Assembly: GCF_003480915.1 (NCBI RefSeq)
Contig: NZ_QUKD01000001.1
Span: forward strand, 930,001 to 994,000
Reading direction: 5' to 3'
Source: Parabacteroides sp. TM07-1AC
Lineage (GTDB): Bacteria > Bacteroidota > Bacteroidia > Bacteroidales > Tannerellaceae
DNA length: 64,000 bases
This document shows, one piece after another, positions 1-8,328 of this stretch (the first letter of the stretch is position 1; each line of letters opens with the position of its first letter). Under the pieces are notes generated by a model. The model saw nothing but the letters and a program-made list of their open reading frames with translations, did no database searches and was not told where the DNA came from. The translations under genes and the position numbers were made by a program.

Positions 1-2735
1 CCGCACACCACCGAAAACTCGTCCATGCTTGCGGAATAGGCGATTTTCACCTCCGTGTCGAACAGCCGGCTCATGTAGGCGGCATAGACACCCGTCGGAA
101 TCCAGCGTTCCCCGAAATTGAAGTCCAGATCCTCGAAGGCGATGCGCTGCGGCTCGGCATCTTTCAGAGCCTCCAACGCCTGCTTCACCTCCGGCATACG
201 CTCATTTTCGGGATTGTCACCCATCCATGCCTCTATGCGTTCCGCTTTCTCTATGACATTTCCGGCGATGAAACGGTCTTTGATTTCGTAACCGGTCACG
301 AGCGGATTGTAGTAGATGCGCCCTTGCAGGGCAGTGAGCAAATCCTCCGCCGTGCTGTCGGTTATCTCCCGCATATAGTCGAGATTGACCGTACCATATT
401 TGTTGAGCGACGCAGACAGGGCTTCTTCGGGAGAGCCTACGTTGGCATGGCTCTCCACCGCGAAGGAAACAGGATGCTCGAAGATGTCCGCCTTGACGAA
501 CTTTCCGTTTTCCATCCGTTCCAGCGAAAGGATGTCGCGCCCGCCCGCATCCATCATCACTAACTTCACGTTCTGCTTGGCGTTGAGGTTGCCGTAGCGC
601 ATGACAAACTCATCGTAACAGGTATTCAGATGCTCTCGCCACGGAACATTTGCCTCGCGCCGGAGCGATTCATAACGGTACAGACGCTCGTAGGCGTCAC
701 GCAGCGACACATACAACAACGCCTTTTCCTTCTGGTATCCTTTCAGGTCGAGCGGCTGGAATGTCGCCCCGTATGGCGTGATGTCTTTCAGGTAGCCGAT
801 GTTATGACGCCCCCGGTCAGCCACCAGCGACCCTTCGCGCAGGTGCATCTCCGGCGTGCGGTGGTAGGCACGCGGAGAAAGGTCCACGACTTCCTCCTTC
901 GGCTTTTCCGCTTCGATGTCGGGGAAAAGGAAAGTCCCCACCGCTTCCGATGGGGTATCTGTAACGGCAGGTGCGGCGACTGCCTCCGGCTGTGTTTCCT
1001 CCTGTCGTGGCTGCTCACGGGAAGTTTCCGGCACGGCTTTCACTTCCGTCTTTTCCGCCACTTGTTTCTCGTTATGCTGCCTTGCCAGTTCCCGAAGTTC
1101 TTTCCTACGCTCCGGCGTCAAACCCATCATCATTTCATAGAAACCGTTGATGGGAGGATTGGTATCCCAGTCCAGTGTGGCATAGATGTCGTCCGGGTCG
1201 GCAGGCTTGGCGGTGTTCTCCGCTTTCACCTCCTTATTCTCCATTGCGGGTTTTGCAGTTGGAGCTGTCGGTGTAACCGTGACTTTCGGTTTGGGCGGAG
1301 TGGACTTTGCCGTAACTGCCTTTTTCACCGTCTTTTTCTTTTTGGAGGTTTTCGGTTGGCTGACCTCTTCCGTCATCCCCCAGAGGTCAAGCAGGGTGAG
1401 CTGCACGCCTGCGGAATATTGCGGGCGCGGTTCTATCTCCGGCTTTTCATCTGCGGGTTGCGGCTTTTCTGTCGGAGTTTCCACCGTCTGCGCCGAGGAT
1501 ACTGTTTCCAATTTTATGGCAGGACGCTCTACTTTATTTTGAACGGCAACTTTTTCTTCCGTTCCTGCCTGCCGGATTGAACCCGAATACAAGCGCATGG
1601 CAAGCCTGTAATGGAAATCCTCGTCGAGCATACGGCGCAAATCCCCGGCGATGCCTGCTGCCTTGCCCTCGTGCAGATAAACCATAGCGGGCTTCCCGTA
1701 GGGGTCTGTGTCAAGTTTCGCCATCGTATGCACGATGCGTTCCGGGTGGTGGATGAAATAGGCGTTGTCGGTCAGGGCGGTTTTCGTGTCCGTCTGTATC
1801 ACGGTCATCAGCCGCTCGTCCTGCGACATTTCCTTCTTGCTGAGGTTCTTTTGCAGGACAATCAGGTCACTGCCCACCTCCGTGCCCGCGTTGTCCGTGA
1901 ACAGGTTGTTGGGCAGGCGTATCGCGGATACCAGATTGGCCTGACTGAACAGCTCGTTACGCACGGAGGTCTTGGTGCTATTCAATACCCCTTGCGAGGT
2001 GATGAACGCCACGATACCGCCGTCACGCACGGCATCCAGTCCTTTGAGAAAGAAATAGTTGTGGATGGTTTTCTGGGCGGAGCGTCTGCCGAAAGAGTCG
2101 CTCCGCTGAAACTCCGCGTCGAACACGGCAATGTCACCGAACGGAATGTTGGACACCGCCAAGTCGAAATAATTGTTGAACGGTCTTTCGATTTTCTCAA
2201 AACCGCAGGTGCGCATTTTCTGGTCGGGATAGAGATGCCTCAAGATTGTACCCGTGAGCAGATCCTTCTCGAAAGCCATCACATCCGCATTGGGGCTGTG
2301 CCGCAGCATGGAATCCACGAACACGCCGACACCTGCCGACGGTTCGAGCATACGGGCGGGGCGGACGCTGTAATCTGCCAGCACGTCCGCGATGGTGTCG
2401 GTTATCTCTTTGGGGGTGTAGAAAGCGGTCAGCACGGACGCTTTCAGCGAATCCACAAACCGCTTGTACTCTGTTTCGTCCTTGCTGTTCTCACGGATAA
2501 GCCTGTGCAGCTCCACCGTCGGGGCGAACAGTTCGAGGTCGGATTTCGCCCACCGGACGGCATCCGTCAGTTCCTTTGCAGGGTTGAGGATACATTTCAG
2601 ACCGCCGAAACCGCAGTACCTTTGAAGTATGGCACGCTCTTCGGTTGTCGCTGTCCTATTTTCCCTGTCAAGGATGAATGCCGTCCGTATCGCCTCGATG
2701 TTGTCCCGCAGTTTCTGTTTGCGGTTAAACGCCAT
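1..2735 (-). CDS. ICE-borne N6-adenine DNA methylase/helicase-type giant protein, N-terminal part
   Basis: The reading frame is open from the ATG at 2735 to the left edge (911 codons), so the C-terminus is missing from the window. Residues near 128 read LEPSAGVGVF, an AdoMet-binding motif I, and residues 196-199 read NIPF, the (N/D)PP(Y/F)-type catalytic motif of N6-adenine methyltransferases with the first Pro replaced by Ile. A Pro/Lys/Thr/Glu-rich low-complexity linker follows (roughly residues 395-610), then a second folded region. Family knowledge: proteins of this type in Bacteroides conjugative elements are often about 1,900 residues with a helicase-like C-terminal half, which I cannot see here. 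The start overlaps the end of the DUF1896 gene by 11 bases, which suggests translational coupling. Its role is unproven; protection or processing of transferred DNA is an inference. Confidence 0.85.
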   Translation of the reverse strand, partial: MAFNRKQKLRDNIEAIRTAFILDRENRTATTEERAILQRYCGFGGLKCILNPAKELTDAVRWAKSDLELFAPTVELHRLIRENSKDETEYKRFVDSLKASVLTAFYTPKEITDTIADVLADYSVRPARMLEPSAGVGVFVDSMLRHSPNADVMAFEKDLLTGTILRHLYPDQKMRTCGFEKIERPFNNYFDLAVSNIPFGDIAVFDAEFQRSDSFGRRSAQKTIHNYFFLKGLDAVRDGGIVAFITSQGVLNSTKTSVRNELFSQANLVSAIRLPNNLFTDNAGTEVGSDLIVLQKNLSKKEMSQDERLMTVIQTDTKTALTDNAYFIHHPERIVHTMAKLDTDPYGKPAMVYLHEGKAAGIAGDLRRMLDEDFHYRLAMRLYSGSIRQAGTEEKVAVQNKVERPAIKLETVSSAQTVETPTEKPQPADEKPEIEPRPQYSAGVQLTLLDLWGMTEEVSQPKTSKKKKTVKKAVTAKSTPPKPKVTVTPTAPTAKPAMENKEVKAENTAKPADPDDIYATLDWDTNPPINGFYEMMMGLTPERRKELRELARQHNEKQVAEKTEVKAVPETSREQPRQEETQPEAVAAPAVTDTPSEAVGTFLFPDIEAEKPKEEVVDLSPRAYHRTPEMHLREGSLVADRGRHNIGYLKDITPYGATFQPLDLKGYQKEKALLYVSLRDAYERLYRYESLRREANVPWREHLNTCYDEFVMRYGNLNAKQNVKLVMMDAGGRDILSLERMENGKFVKADIFEHPVSFAVESHANVGSPEEALSASLNKYGTVNLDYMREITDSTAEDLLTALQGRIYYNPLVTGYEIKDRFIAGNVIEKAERIEAWMGDNPENERMPEVKQALEALKDAEPQRIAFEDLDFNFGERWIPTGVYAAYMSRLFDTEVKIAYSASMDEFSVVC

Positions 2736-3177
2736 ATTCGTCTAAGTAAAGGACGGTTGCTCCCGTCAGCTCCGTGTAGAGCAGGTCGTAATCGGAAGAC
2801 AGGGCGAAATTGTCATCCGAGAGGTCATAGACGGAGAACACGTTGCCGACAAGCGGCAGCAGTTTCAGGACAAAGGCTTCACGCTTCTCTTCCGGCACTT
2901 CATCGGCAAACTCGTTTTCCACGACTTCGCGGAGGATGGCGTAACGGGAATAATGCAGCCCGCGCAGCAGCGTGTCCATCGCCAGTTCCTGCGCACCATC
3001 GGCGGGATAGCCTTCAAGCCGTGCCCTCTCATACGTTTCGGCGGCACGGTCGGCCCGTTCCCGTATGAAAGCGGTGTCGTCAGCCTGTTCAAACTTGTTC
3101 GTGCGGAGATAGTCCAGCAGGTACAGACCGTAATAGGAAAAGTCGGTCTGACCCTCGTTTTTCTTCTTGTTGTTCAT
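2725..3177 (-). CDS. DUF1896 family protein
   Basis: This is a 150-residue acidic, soluble protein that I recognise as the DUF1896 type found next to the methylase/helicase gene in CTnDOT-like elements. No signal peptide or membrane segment is visible. The start at 3177 (MNNKKKNEG) is preferred over the upstream start at 3324, because the longer version would read through the intrinsic terminator at 3230-3262. An A-rich stretch just before the start (AAATCCAAAGTAATG on the coding strand) is part of a 14-base inverted repeat that flanks that terminator. The 3' end overlaps the methylase start. Its function is unknown. Confidence 0.8.
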   Translation of the reverse strand: MNNKKKNEGQTDFSYYGLYLLDYLRTNKFEQADDTAFIRERADRAAETYERARLEGYPADGAQELAMDTLLRGLHYSRYAILREVVENEFADEVPEEKREAFVLKLLPLVGNVFSVYDLSDDNFALSSDYDLLYTELTGATVLYLDEYGV

Positions 3178-3280
3178 TACTTTGGATTTAGCGGATTGAT
3201 AATTAACGGGATAATCGGTTGGAAAAAGGAAGAAAAAGGCACTCGGTATCCCTCCGAGTGCCACCACTAAATCCAAAGTA
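3178..3280. repeat. 14-base inverted repeat enclosing a terminator
   Basis: TACTTTGGATTTAG at 3178-3191 and its exact reverse complement at 3267-3280 flank a smaller hairpin (3238-3262). A related sequence, TACTTTGGATTT, lies near 5449 just upstream of topB. The repeat touches the start codon of the DUF1896 gene, so it could fold into the leader or bind a protein. I have no family match. Confidence 0.5.
3230..3262 (-). terminator. Intrinsic terminator downstream of topB
   Basis: On the minus strand a 9-base-pair stem (GGCACTCGG/CCGAGTGCC, 3238-3246 and 3254-3262, 7-base loop) is followed by TTTTTCTTCC. It sits between the topB stop (3340) and the DUF1896 start (3177), so it would separate the excision-type operon from the downstream genes. 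Confidence 0.75.
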
Positions 3281-3339
3281 TGAGTGTAATCCGGTATCGA
3301 AGAACAATTCATTACTCTGAACAAGTGGCAAAGTTAATA

Positions 3340-5427
3340 CTATTTCTTCCGTCCTGAAAATTTCTTGTCCTTTTTAGCCTCCGGGAACACAAAAGTCGTG
3401 TTATATTCCCCGTCAAAGGCGACAACAGCATCGAAACTCTTGCCCTGTTTGCTCTTGAACCCTTTGAGCAGCTTGGTATGCCCTTCGGTGAGCAGGTCTT
3501 TGATTTCATCGTCGGACAGGGTGCGTCCCGCTTTCAGCCGGAACACGGGCAGTCCGCACTCCGTGTTGTCGCAGCGTACCACCTTGCCGTAGAACCGCAT
3601 CCTGCCCGTGCCACACTTGGGACACGCGCAGCCGGAGTCACGGCTGCCGAAGAGCTTGTCGCACGAGATCAGTTCGGAGGTTATCTCACGTGTGTACGCC
3701 TCTATCTCCTTGCGGAAGGTGTCGTCGGACAGTTCCCCGCGCTCGATACGCGCCAGCTCCTTTTCCCATTCGCCCGTCATGGCAACATCGGCGATGCGCA
3801 TCGTCTTGACGACGGAATTGAGGGCAAGTCCTTTTTCGGTGGGAACAAGCGACTTCTTGCAGCGTTCCATGTAACCGCGCTTGAAAAGCGTTTCGATGAT
3901 GGAGGCGCGTGTGGCGGGAGTACCGATGCCACAGTCCTTCATCGCCTGCCGCAGTGCGTCGTCCTCAATTTCCTTGCCCGCCGTTTCCATTGCCGAGAGC
4001 AGGGTGGCTTCGGTATGCAGCGGCTTGGGTTTGGTCTTTCCTTCGGTAATGGACGAGCCTTTCGGTGTCAGCGTGTCGCCTTCCTGCCAGCCGGGGATGG
4101 TAATTTCCTCTTTTTCCTCGCCATAGACGGCACGCCATCCGGTTTGCTTCACGACGCTGCCTTTTACGGTAAACTCCACTCCGGCACATTCCGCCGTGAC
4201 AGTGGTCACATCCTTGACGCATTTCTCAGAGAATGCCTCGACCATGCGCCCGGCAATCATCTGATAGATGGTATTGTCCTCTTTGGAGAGGAAGAGCGGT
4301 TTCTCACCCGTGACGAGCAGGGCATGGTGGTCTGTCACCTTGCCGTCGTCCACGCTGCGGCGTGTCGGGGCGGCTTTTGCCCGCACCTTGTCTTTCCATT
4401 CGGGCTGTGTGCCGATGAAAGCGAGCAGTTTGGGAATTTCGGCAAACACGTCTTCGGGGATGTAGCGGCTTCCCGTTCTCGGATAGGTTATCAACTTCTT
4501 TTCGTAGAGTTTCTGCGCGATTTCAAGCGTCTGTTCCGCCGTGAAGCCGTGCTTGGCGTTGGCTTCTTTCTGGAGCGTGGTCAGGTCGTAGAGCAAGGGA
4601 GTTTCCTCCGTCTTCTCCTTGCGCTCGGCTTTCGTGACAGTGGCGCAACCTGCCGCCTTTACCTTATTATATAGTTCCATCGCCGGTTCTTTCTCTTTCC
4701 ATTTCTCGGAGGATGAGAATTTCACGACTTCGCCGTCGCAACCGTCCGTTGCGATATGGAGCTGCCAGAATGCTTCGGACGTAAAGCGGCGGTTCTCCCA
4801 GTAGCGTTCACATACCATAGCCAACGTTGGTGTCTGCACCCGCCCCACGGAATACGTGCCGTGTCCGGCGGCGATGGATAACGCCTGTGTGCCGTTGATG
4901 CCCACGAGCCAGTCGGATTCGCTCCGCGCTTTGGCGGCGAGGTAGAGGTTGTCGTATTTGCTGCCGTCTTCGAGTTTCCGCAGTCCCTCGCGGATAGCTT
5001 TGTCGGTGAGAGAGCTGATCCACAGGCGCACGAAAGGAGTGGTGCAACCCGTATAGTGGTAGAGGTAGCGGAAGATAAGCTCTCCCTCGCGTCCGGCATC
5101 GGTCGCCACGATGATATGTTCGCTTGTGTCGAACAGTCTTTTGATGACTTTTATCTGCGACACCACGCCGCTGTCGGGCTTGTAACCTTTCTCCGTCCTG
5201 ACCTGACGGGGGACGAGCGTGAATGTGTCGGGAATAATCGGGAGGTTGTCACGGACAAATCCGCGCACGCCGTAGCCGTCGGGCATGGCAAGCTGAACGA
5301 GGTGTCCGAATGCCCATGTCACGGCATAACCGCCTCCCTCGAAATATCCTTCCTCTCTCTTTGTCGCGCCCACGATGCGGGCGATTTCACGTGCCACGGA
5401 GGGCTTTTCTGCAATGATTGTCTTCAT
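3340..5427 (-). CDS. topB: Type IA DNA topoisomerase III (CTnDOT Exc-like)
   Basis: This 695-residue protein is a type IA topoisomerase that cuts and passes single DNA strands through a 5'-phosphotyrosine link. The Toprim domain shows EKPS (residues 7-10) and TDAGREGE (109-116). The active-site tyrosine is Tyr315 in ITYPRTGSRY. SVGRVQTPTL lies at about 193-202, and a C-terminal Cys4 zinc-ribbon (CPKCG...CDNTEC) precedes a basic DNA-binding tail. In CTnDOT the same gene position holds exc, a topoisomerase III of about the same size whose catalytic activity is reported to be dispensable for excision. The neighbours match the CTnDOT order xis2c-xis2d-orf3-exc. A role in resolving element DNA during excision or transfer is inferred from this context. 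Confidence 0.95.
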   Translation of the reverse strand: MKTIIAEKPSVAREIARIVGATKREEGYFEGGGYAVTWAFGHLVQLAMPDGYGVRGFVRDNLPIIPDTFTLVPRQVRTEKGYKPDSGVVSQIKVIKRLFDTSEHIIVATDAGREGELIFRYLYHYTGCTTPFVRLWISSLTDKAIREGLRKLEDGSKYDNLYLAAKARSESDWLVGINGTQALSIAAGHGTYSVGRVQTPTLAMVCERYWENRRFTSEAFWQLHIATDGCDGEVVKFSSSEKWKEKEPAMELYNKVKAAGCATVTKAERKEKTEETPLLYDLTTLQKEANAKHGFTAEQTLEIAQKLYEKKLITYPRTGSRYIPEDVFAEIPKLLAFIGTQPEWKDKVRAKAAPTRRSVDDGKVTDHHALLVTGEKPLFLSKEDNTIYQMIAGRMVEAFSEKCVKDVTTVTAECAGVEFTVKGSVVKQTGWRAVYGEEKEEITIPGWQEGDTLTPKGSSITEGKTKPKPLHTEATLLSAMETAGKEIEDDALRQAMKDCGIGTPATRASIIETLFKRGYMERCKKSLVPTEKGLALNSVVKTMRIADVAMTGEWEKELARIERGELSDDTFRKEIEAYTREITSELISCDKLFGSRDSGCACPKCGTGRMRFYGKVVRCDNTECGLPVFRLKAGRTLSDDEIKDLLTEGHTKLLKGFKSKQGKSFDAVVAFDGEYNTTFVFPEAKKDKKFSGRKK

Positions 5428-5487
5428 GTCTTCTTCTTTTTTGTTGATACTTTGGATTTTATTTTGGATTCAGTGGCGGACACGGGA
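5428..5487. other. Short spacer upstream of topB
   Basis: The spacer carries a copy of TACTTTGGATTT near 5449 followed by a second TTTGGATT, related to the inverted repeat at 3178-3280. No promoter with a full TAnnTTTG is seen in the coding direction, so topB is probably read from the upstream HTH genes. Confidence 0.35.
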
Positions 5488-6489
5488 TTACATTTTCATG
5501 CCCTTGCCCGTTTTCTTCTGCGGCTTCTCCTGCTGCTGTTGCTGGCGGGCGTCCTTCGGGTTGGTCTGACCTTTCTGCAACGGCTCTCTCAGATTCTTTG
5601 TAGCCTCGTTGGTCTTGCCATCGTTGTTCACCGCCACCTGCGTGCGGCTCTCGTTGGACGGAGCAACCTGCTGTGCATTGTCAGGGTTCGTGTCGTAGCG
5701 GTACGGGCGTCCCTTCTCCGGGTTGAACTTGATATACATCGTGGCATGGAAGCCCTGCTTGTCGGTCACGTTCTCCAGCTTCACGGCTTTACCCGCCACA
5801 TAGTCGGCTTTCTGCTGGTCGGTGAAGCTCACGCCGCTCCATTTGCTGATGGGGCGGATGCTGCCGTCCTCGTTCGTCCACGTGTTGCGGCGTTGCTCCT
5901 TCTTGGTCTGTGCGGCATTTTCCCCGCCCTGCGCCTGACTTTTCGATGTGTCGCCTTTGGTTTCCTGTGTCTGTGCGGTACGGGGCGACTTGCCGGTTCC
6001 CGGCACGAACTCCACGCCGCGCTGCTCCACGTTCACTTGCAGGGTGGTGACGAACTTTCTGCCGTCGTTGCGCTCGATGAGCTTGTCGCGTACGGGCAGT
6101 CCGGCGCGGAGCATGTCCCGCTCCTGCGTGGTGATTTCCGTCTTGCCGATGCGCTCCGGGATGCGCACCCTGCTTGCCGGAATGTCCGTGATTTCATTCG
6201 TCTTGCGGTCGATGCTGATGTAGGAGGGGATGATCTCGCCCGTTTCCCTGTCCACAATGTCCACGACCCTACCGAGATTGCCCGTTTCGCGGAGGTTCTT
6301 CCGGTCATTGTCGGAGAATTTGTGTTCCTTGTACTCATCCAGCTTCTGCTCCTTGCGGATGAAGTGCGGCACGAGGCTGATGTTTCCCTCACCGTCCTTC
6401 TTGAAGGAGAGGCGGGCGTCCAGCTCGAATGATTCGCCGCCGAAGGTCGGTTTGACCTTTACCAAGTCGGACTTGCCATAGTTGAGCAT
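5488..6489 (-). CDS. DUF3945-type C-terminal fragment (possible reinitiation product)
   Basis: This is the 333-residue open segment after the amber codon, counted from the first ATG at 6489. It contains repeated DRETGEIIPSYISID and KTEIT...RDMLRAG motifs typical of DUF3945 proteins of Bacteroides mobile elements, and ends in a Gln-rich basic tail (QQQQQEKPQKKTGKGMKM). The ATG at 6489 lies inside the conserved region about 38 codons after the stop, so it is a poor natural start. Whether this part is made at all is uncertain. Confidence 0.5.
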   Translation of the reverse strand: MLNYGKSDLVKVKPTFGGESFELDARLSFKKDGEGNISLVPHFIRKEQKLDEYKEHKFSDNDRKNLRETGNLGRVVDIVDRETGEIIPSYISIDRKTNEITDIPASRVRIPERIGKTEITTQERDMLRAGLPVRDKLIERNDGRKFVTTLQVNVEQRGVEFVPGTGKSPRTAQTQETKGDTSKSQAQGGENAAQTKKEQRRNTWTNEDGSIRPISKWSGVSFTDQQKADYVAGKAVKLENVTDKQGFHATMYIKFNPEKGRPYRYDTNPDNAQQVAPSNESRTQVAVNNDGKTNEATKNLREPLQKGQTNPKDARQQQQQEKPQKKTGKGMKM

Positions 6490-6600
6490 CTTCGTAAGGT
6501 CGCCGGACTTTTCAAGGTTGTCCCGCTTTACGCCCCATCTGTCCTCCAGCTCCTGCCAGTTGATTTTACTCTCGTCGATGGGCTGGTAGCCACGTTTGCC

Positions 6601-7059
6601 CTACATCTGTTCGGATTTGTCCTGTTGCTGTTCTTTCCGTTGTTCCATGTTCTCCTGTTTTTGAGGTTCTTGTTTCTCTGTCTGTTGTGCTGCCATCTCT
6701 TCCTGCACCTTCTTCTCATAGTCGGAGGTGTCCACCTTGTGAGGGGCGAGCAGCTCCTTGTTCGCTTCGGGGTCTTTCAGCAGTTGCTTCATCACCTCTA
6801 AGAGATTTTCAGCTTGGTCTGCCGCAATGCGGTAGAAACCGAAGCGGCTGGGTTCCTTGCACTGCCGGAAGAAGTTCTTGAAGAAGTTGTCCAGCACGTC
6901 GCCATGTCGGTCGAATTGCAGGAAACTCTGCGCGTTCTCCGCTTTTGCGGGGGTGCGCTTGGGTGTGCCGTCCGCGTTCAGCCCGGCTACCACGCTGATC
7001 TCGCCTGTCTTCTCGTCACGGACTACCAGCACGTCCTTTTCGTCTTTTTTCTTTGCCAT
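6601..7059 (-). CDS. DUF4099-type N-terminal fragment
   Basis: This is the 152-residue product if translation stops at the amber codon. Residues 1-100 form a compact charged domain (MAKKKDEKDVLVVRDEKTGE..., then FLQFDRHGDVLDNFF). Residues from about 115 are a Gln/Lys/Glu-rich linker ending QQQDKSEQM. In intact relatives the linker continues into the DUF3945 domain, so the truncated product would lack that part. It starts 20 bases downstream of the stop of the small HTH gene (7080). Confidence 0.55.
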   Translation of the reverse strand: MAKKKDEKDVLVVRDEKTGEISVVAGLNADGTPKRTPAKAENAQSFLQFDRHGDVLDNFFKNFFRQCKEPSRFGFYRIAADQAENLLEVMKQLLKDPEANKELLAPHKVDTSDYEKKVQEEMAAQQTEKQEPQKQENMEQRKEQQQDKSEQM

Positions 7060-7079
7060 CTGAAAAATGTTTTAATGGG

Positions 7080-7430
7080 TTATTTATGAAAGAAATTATG
7101 GATACGAGCCTTGTAGAAGGCTATATCTTCCTTTTTGAAGTCCTTGATATGGTTGGAAAGGAATGTCAGCACGTCCTCCTCGCTGTAATAGGTCTTCTTG
7201 CCCAGCGTCTTGTAGGGCAATGCGCCTACGCTGCGGTAGCGTTGGAGGGTGCGTTTGCTTATCTGGAGCAACATGCACAAATCCTGATTGTCGAAAAGGC
7301 GGATGCTTTCCGTGATAGTGGGCTGTTTCCCCTCAGCCTTCATCGCCAGCAGCAGTTCGTCCTGACGGTCGAGCCGTTCCATCAGCTTCTGCATCCAGCC
7401 CTCGAAGTTGTTTCGTGTGAGCAGTTCCAT
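7080..7430 (-). CDS. Small HTH DNA-binding protein, Xis2d-like position
   Basis: This 116-residue protein has a MerR/excisionase-type winged helix. LFDNQDLCMLLQISKRTLQRYRSVGALPY (about residues 45-73) is the recognition region, followed by the wing TLGKKTYYSEEDVLTFL. It starts three bases after the stop of the neighbouring HTH gene and is followed by the DUF4099 gene and topB. This order matches xis2c-xis2d-orf3-exc of CTnDOT, where Xis2c and Xis2d are DNA-bending recombination directionality factors. I therefore infer an excisionase role, but the family alone (helix_turn_helix_17-like) does not prove it. Confidence 0.8.
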   Translation of the reverse strand: MELLTRNNFEGWMQKLMERLDRQDELLLAMKAEGKQPTITESIRLFDNQDLCMLLQISKRTLQRYRSVGALPYKTLGKKTYYSEEDVLTFLSNHIKDFKKEDIAFYKARIHNFFHK

Positions 7431-7433
7431 GAC

Positions 7434-7796
7434 CTATGTCCTCCTTCCTTTTGGTTTGCCGCCCGTGCGCAGCGTGTGGTTGTGGAACAGGGTGTCTATT
7501 GTCCCTTCCTCGTTCCTTACTGTGTTGTCCTCCAATAGCCGCAGTATCTCGGAAAGGCGGTAGCGGCAGCTTCCGCGTACCACCACATACTCGATACGGT
7601 GGTCGGTGCGCATACGCTGCATGGTGCGCTTGCTCACGTTGAGCATCTTCGCCGCCTGTGCCGTGTCAAGCAGCTTGTCTTCGGTTTCCCGCTTCCGTTT
7701 CTTCTCGTCCCTTGCCTCGCGGATGTACCCTGCGATGTTCGCAATCTGCGCCATCATCTCCTTGTAGGCGGAACTTTCCATTGTTATCACTTTCAT
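7434..7796 (-). CDS. Small HTH DNA-binding protein, Xis2c-like position
   Basis: This is a 120-residue excisionase-like protein. A basic, charged N-terminal helix (REARDEKKRKRETEDK) precedes the HTH LLDTAQAAKMLNVSKRTMQRM and a wing (YVVVRGSCRYRLSEILRLL). The start at 7796 (MKVITMESS) is chosen over the open start at 7859, because the upstream -33/-7 promoter at 7825-7847 would lie inside the longer version. It is the first gene of the leftward operon, and only 3 bases separate it from the next HTH gene. Confidence 0.8.
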   Translation of the reverse strand: MKVITMESSAYKEMMAQIANIAGYIREARDEKKRKRETEDKLLDTAQAAKMLNVSKRTMQRMRTDHRIEYVVVRGSCRYRLSEILRLLEDNTVRNEEGTIDTLFHNHTLRTGGKPKGRRT

Positions 7797-7824
7797 GTTC
7801 AGTCCTTTCTTTTTGTTTCTGCGA

Positions 7825-7847
7825 CAAAATTCGGCAATAAACAAAAG
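7825..7847 (-). promoter_or_regulatory. Promoter of the excision-type operon
   Basis: On the minus strand CTTTTG (7842-7847) and GAATTTTG (7825-7832) have the spacing expected for Bacteroides -33 and -7 elements. The -7 differs from TAnnTTTG at its first base only. It precedes the start at 7796. Confidence 0.45.
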
Positions 7848-7971
7848 GGGCTTTAACAACTCACTACGTGACTCACGTAAGATTTTTGCGGAAGATGGCT
7901 CCGTAACCCGGTCAAACGGCGCAACAGGCAGCCTTTCAGCGGAAAACGATACGTCTTGTATGCCGTTTCGT

Positions 7972-7979
7972 TACCTTTG
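7972..7979 (+). promoter_or_regulatory. Promoter (-7 element TACCTTTG) for the rightward HTH genes
   Basis: TACCTTTG matches the Bacteroidetes -7 consensus TAnnTTTG exactly, 18 bases before the ATG at 7998. It argues against the in-frame start at 7956, which would lie upstream of the promoter. Confidence 0.55.
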
Positions 7980-7997
7980 CGGCAAACTCTAAATGAC

Positions 7998-8297
7998 ATG
8001 AATATGGAAATAGTATCTATCGAGAAAAAGACTTTCGAGATGATGGTGGCGGCATTCGGCGCACTCTCGGAGAAGGTCGCCGCCCTGAGGCGCAAAAGCG
8101 ACACGGGGCGCATGGAAAGATGGCTCACGGGCGAGGAGGTCTGCGGGCAGTTGAGAATAAGCCCGCGCACGTTGCAGACGCTGCGTGACAGGCGGCTTAT
8201 CGGCTACTCGCAGATAAACCGCAGGTTCTATTACAAGCCAGAGGAGGTGAAGCGGCTGATACCGCTTGTCGGCACGCTCTATCCGCACGGCAGATGA
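7998..8297 (+). CDS. Helix-turn-helix protein (element accessory)
   Basis: This 99-residue protein has an N-terminal helix (MNMEIVSIEKKTFEMMVAAF) followed by WLTGEEVCGQLRISPRTLQTL, an excisionase/MerR-like HTH, and a tyrosine-rich wing (YSQINRRFYYKPEEVKRLI). It is divergent from the xis-like operon and followed by a second, similar gene. These paired HTH proteins are common beside integrases of Bacteroides elements. Possible roles are excision control or repression. Confidence 0.75.
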   Translation: MNMEIVSIEKKTFEMMVAAFGALSEKVAALRRKSDTGRMERWLTGEEVCGQLRISPRTLQTLRDRRLIGYSQINRRFYYKPEEVKRLIPLVGTLYPHGR

Positions 8298-8328
8298 TTT
8301 GATTTATTCACCCACTGAATCCGAAGTT

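Larger units (their letters stand above)
5488..7059 (-). pseudogene. DUF4099/DUF3945 gene interrupted by an in-frame amber codon
   Basis: One continuous frame runs from ATG at 7059 to the stop at 5488 (523 sense codons plus the final stop if the internal stop is ignored). The only interruption is TAG at 6601-6603. The codons directly after it read GKRGYQPIDESKINWQELE, which is normal coding sequence for this family and stays in frame with the downstream DUF3945-like part. A single C-to-T change (CAG to TAG) would explain it. The gene occupies the orf3 position of the CTnDOT excision operon. It may be inactivated, read through, or reinitiated at 6489. Confidence 0.75.

Noticed and set aside
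630..6432. Long plus-strand open frames opposite the methylase, topB and DUF3945 genes (630-1580, 1611-3068, 3478-4674, 5056-6432)
   Set aside because: They are antisense to well-supported proteins in G+C-rich DNA, have biased Arg/Leu/Phe-rich composition and no recognisable domains.
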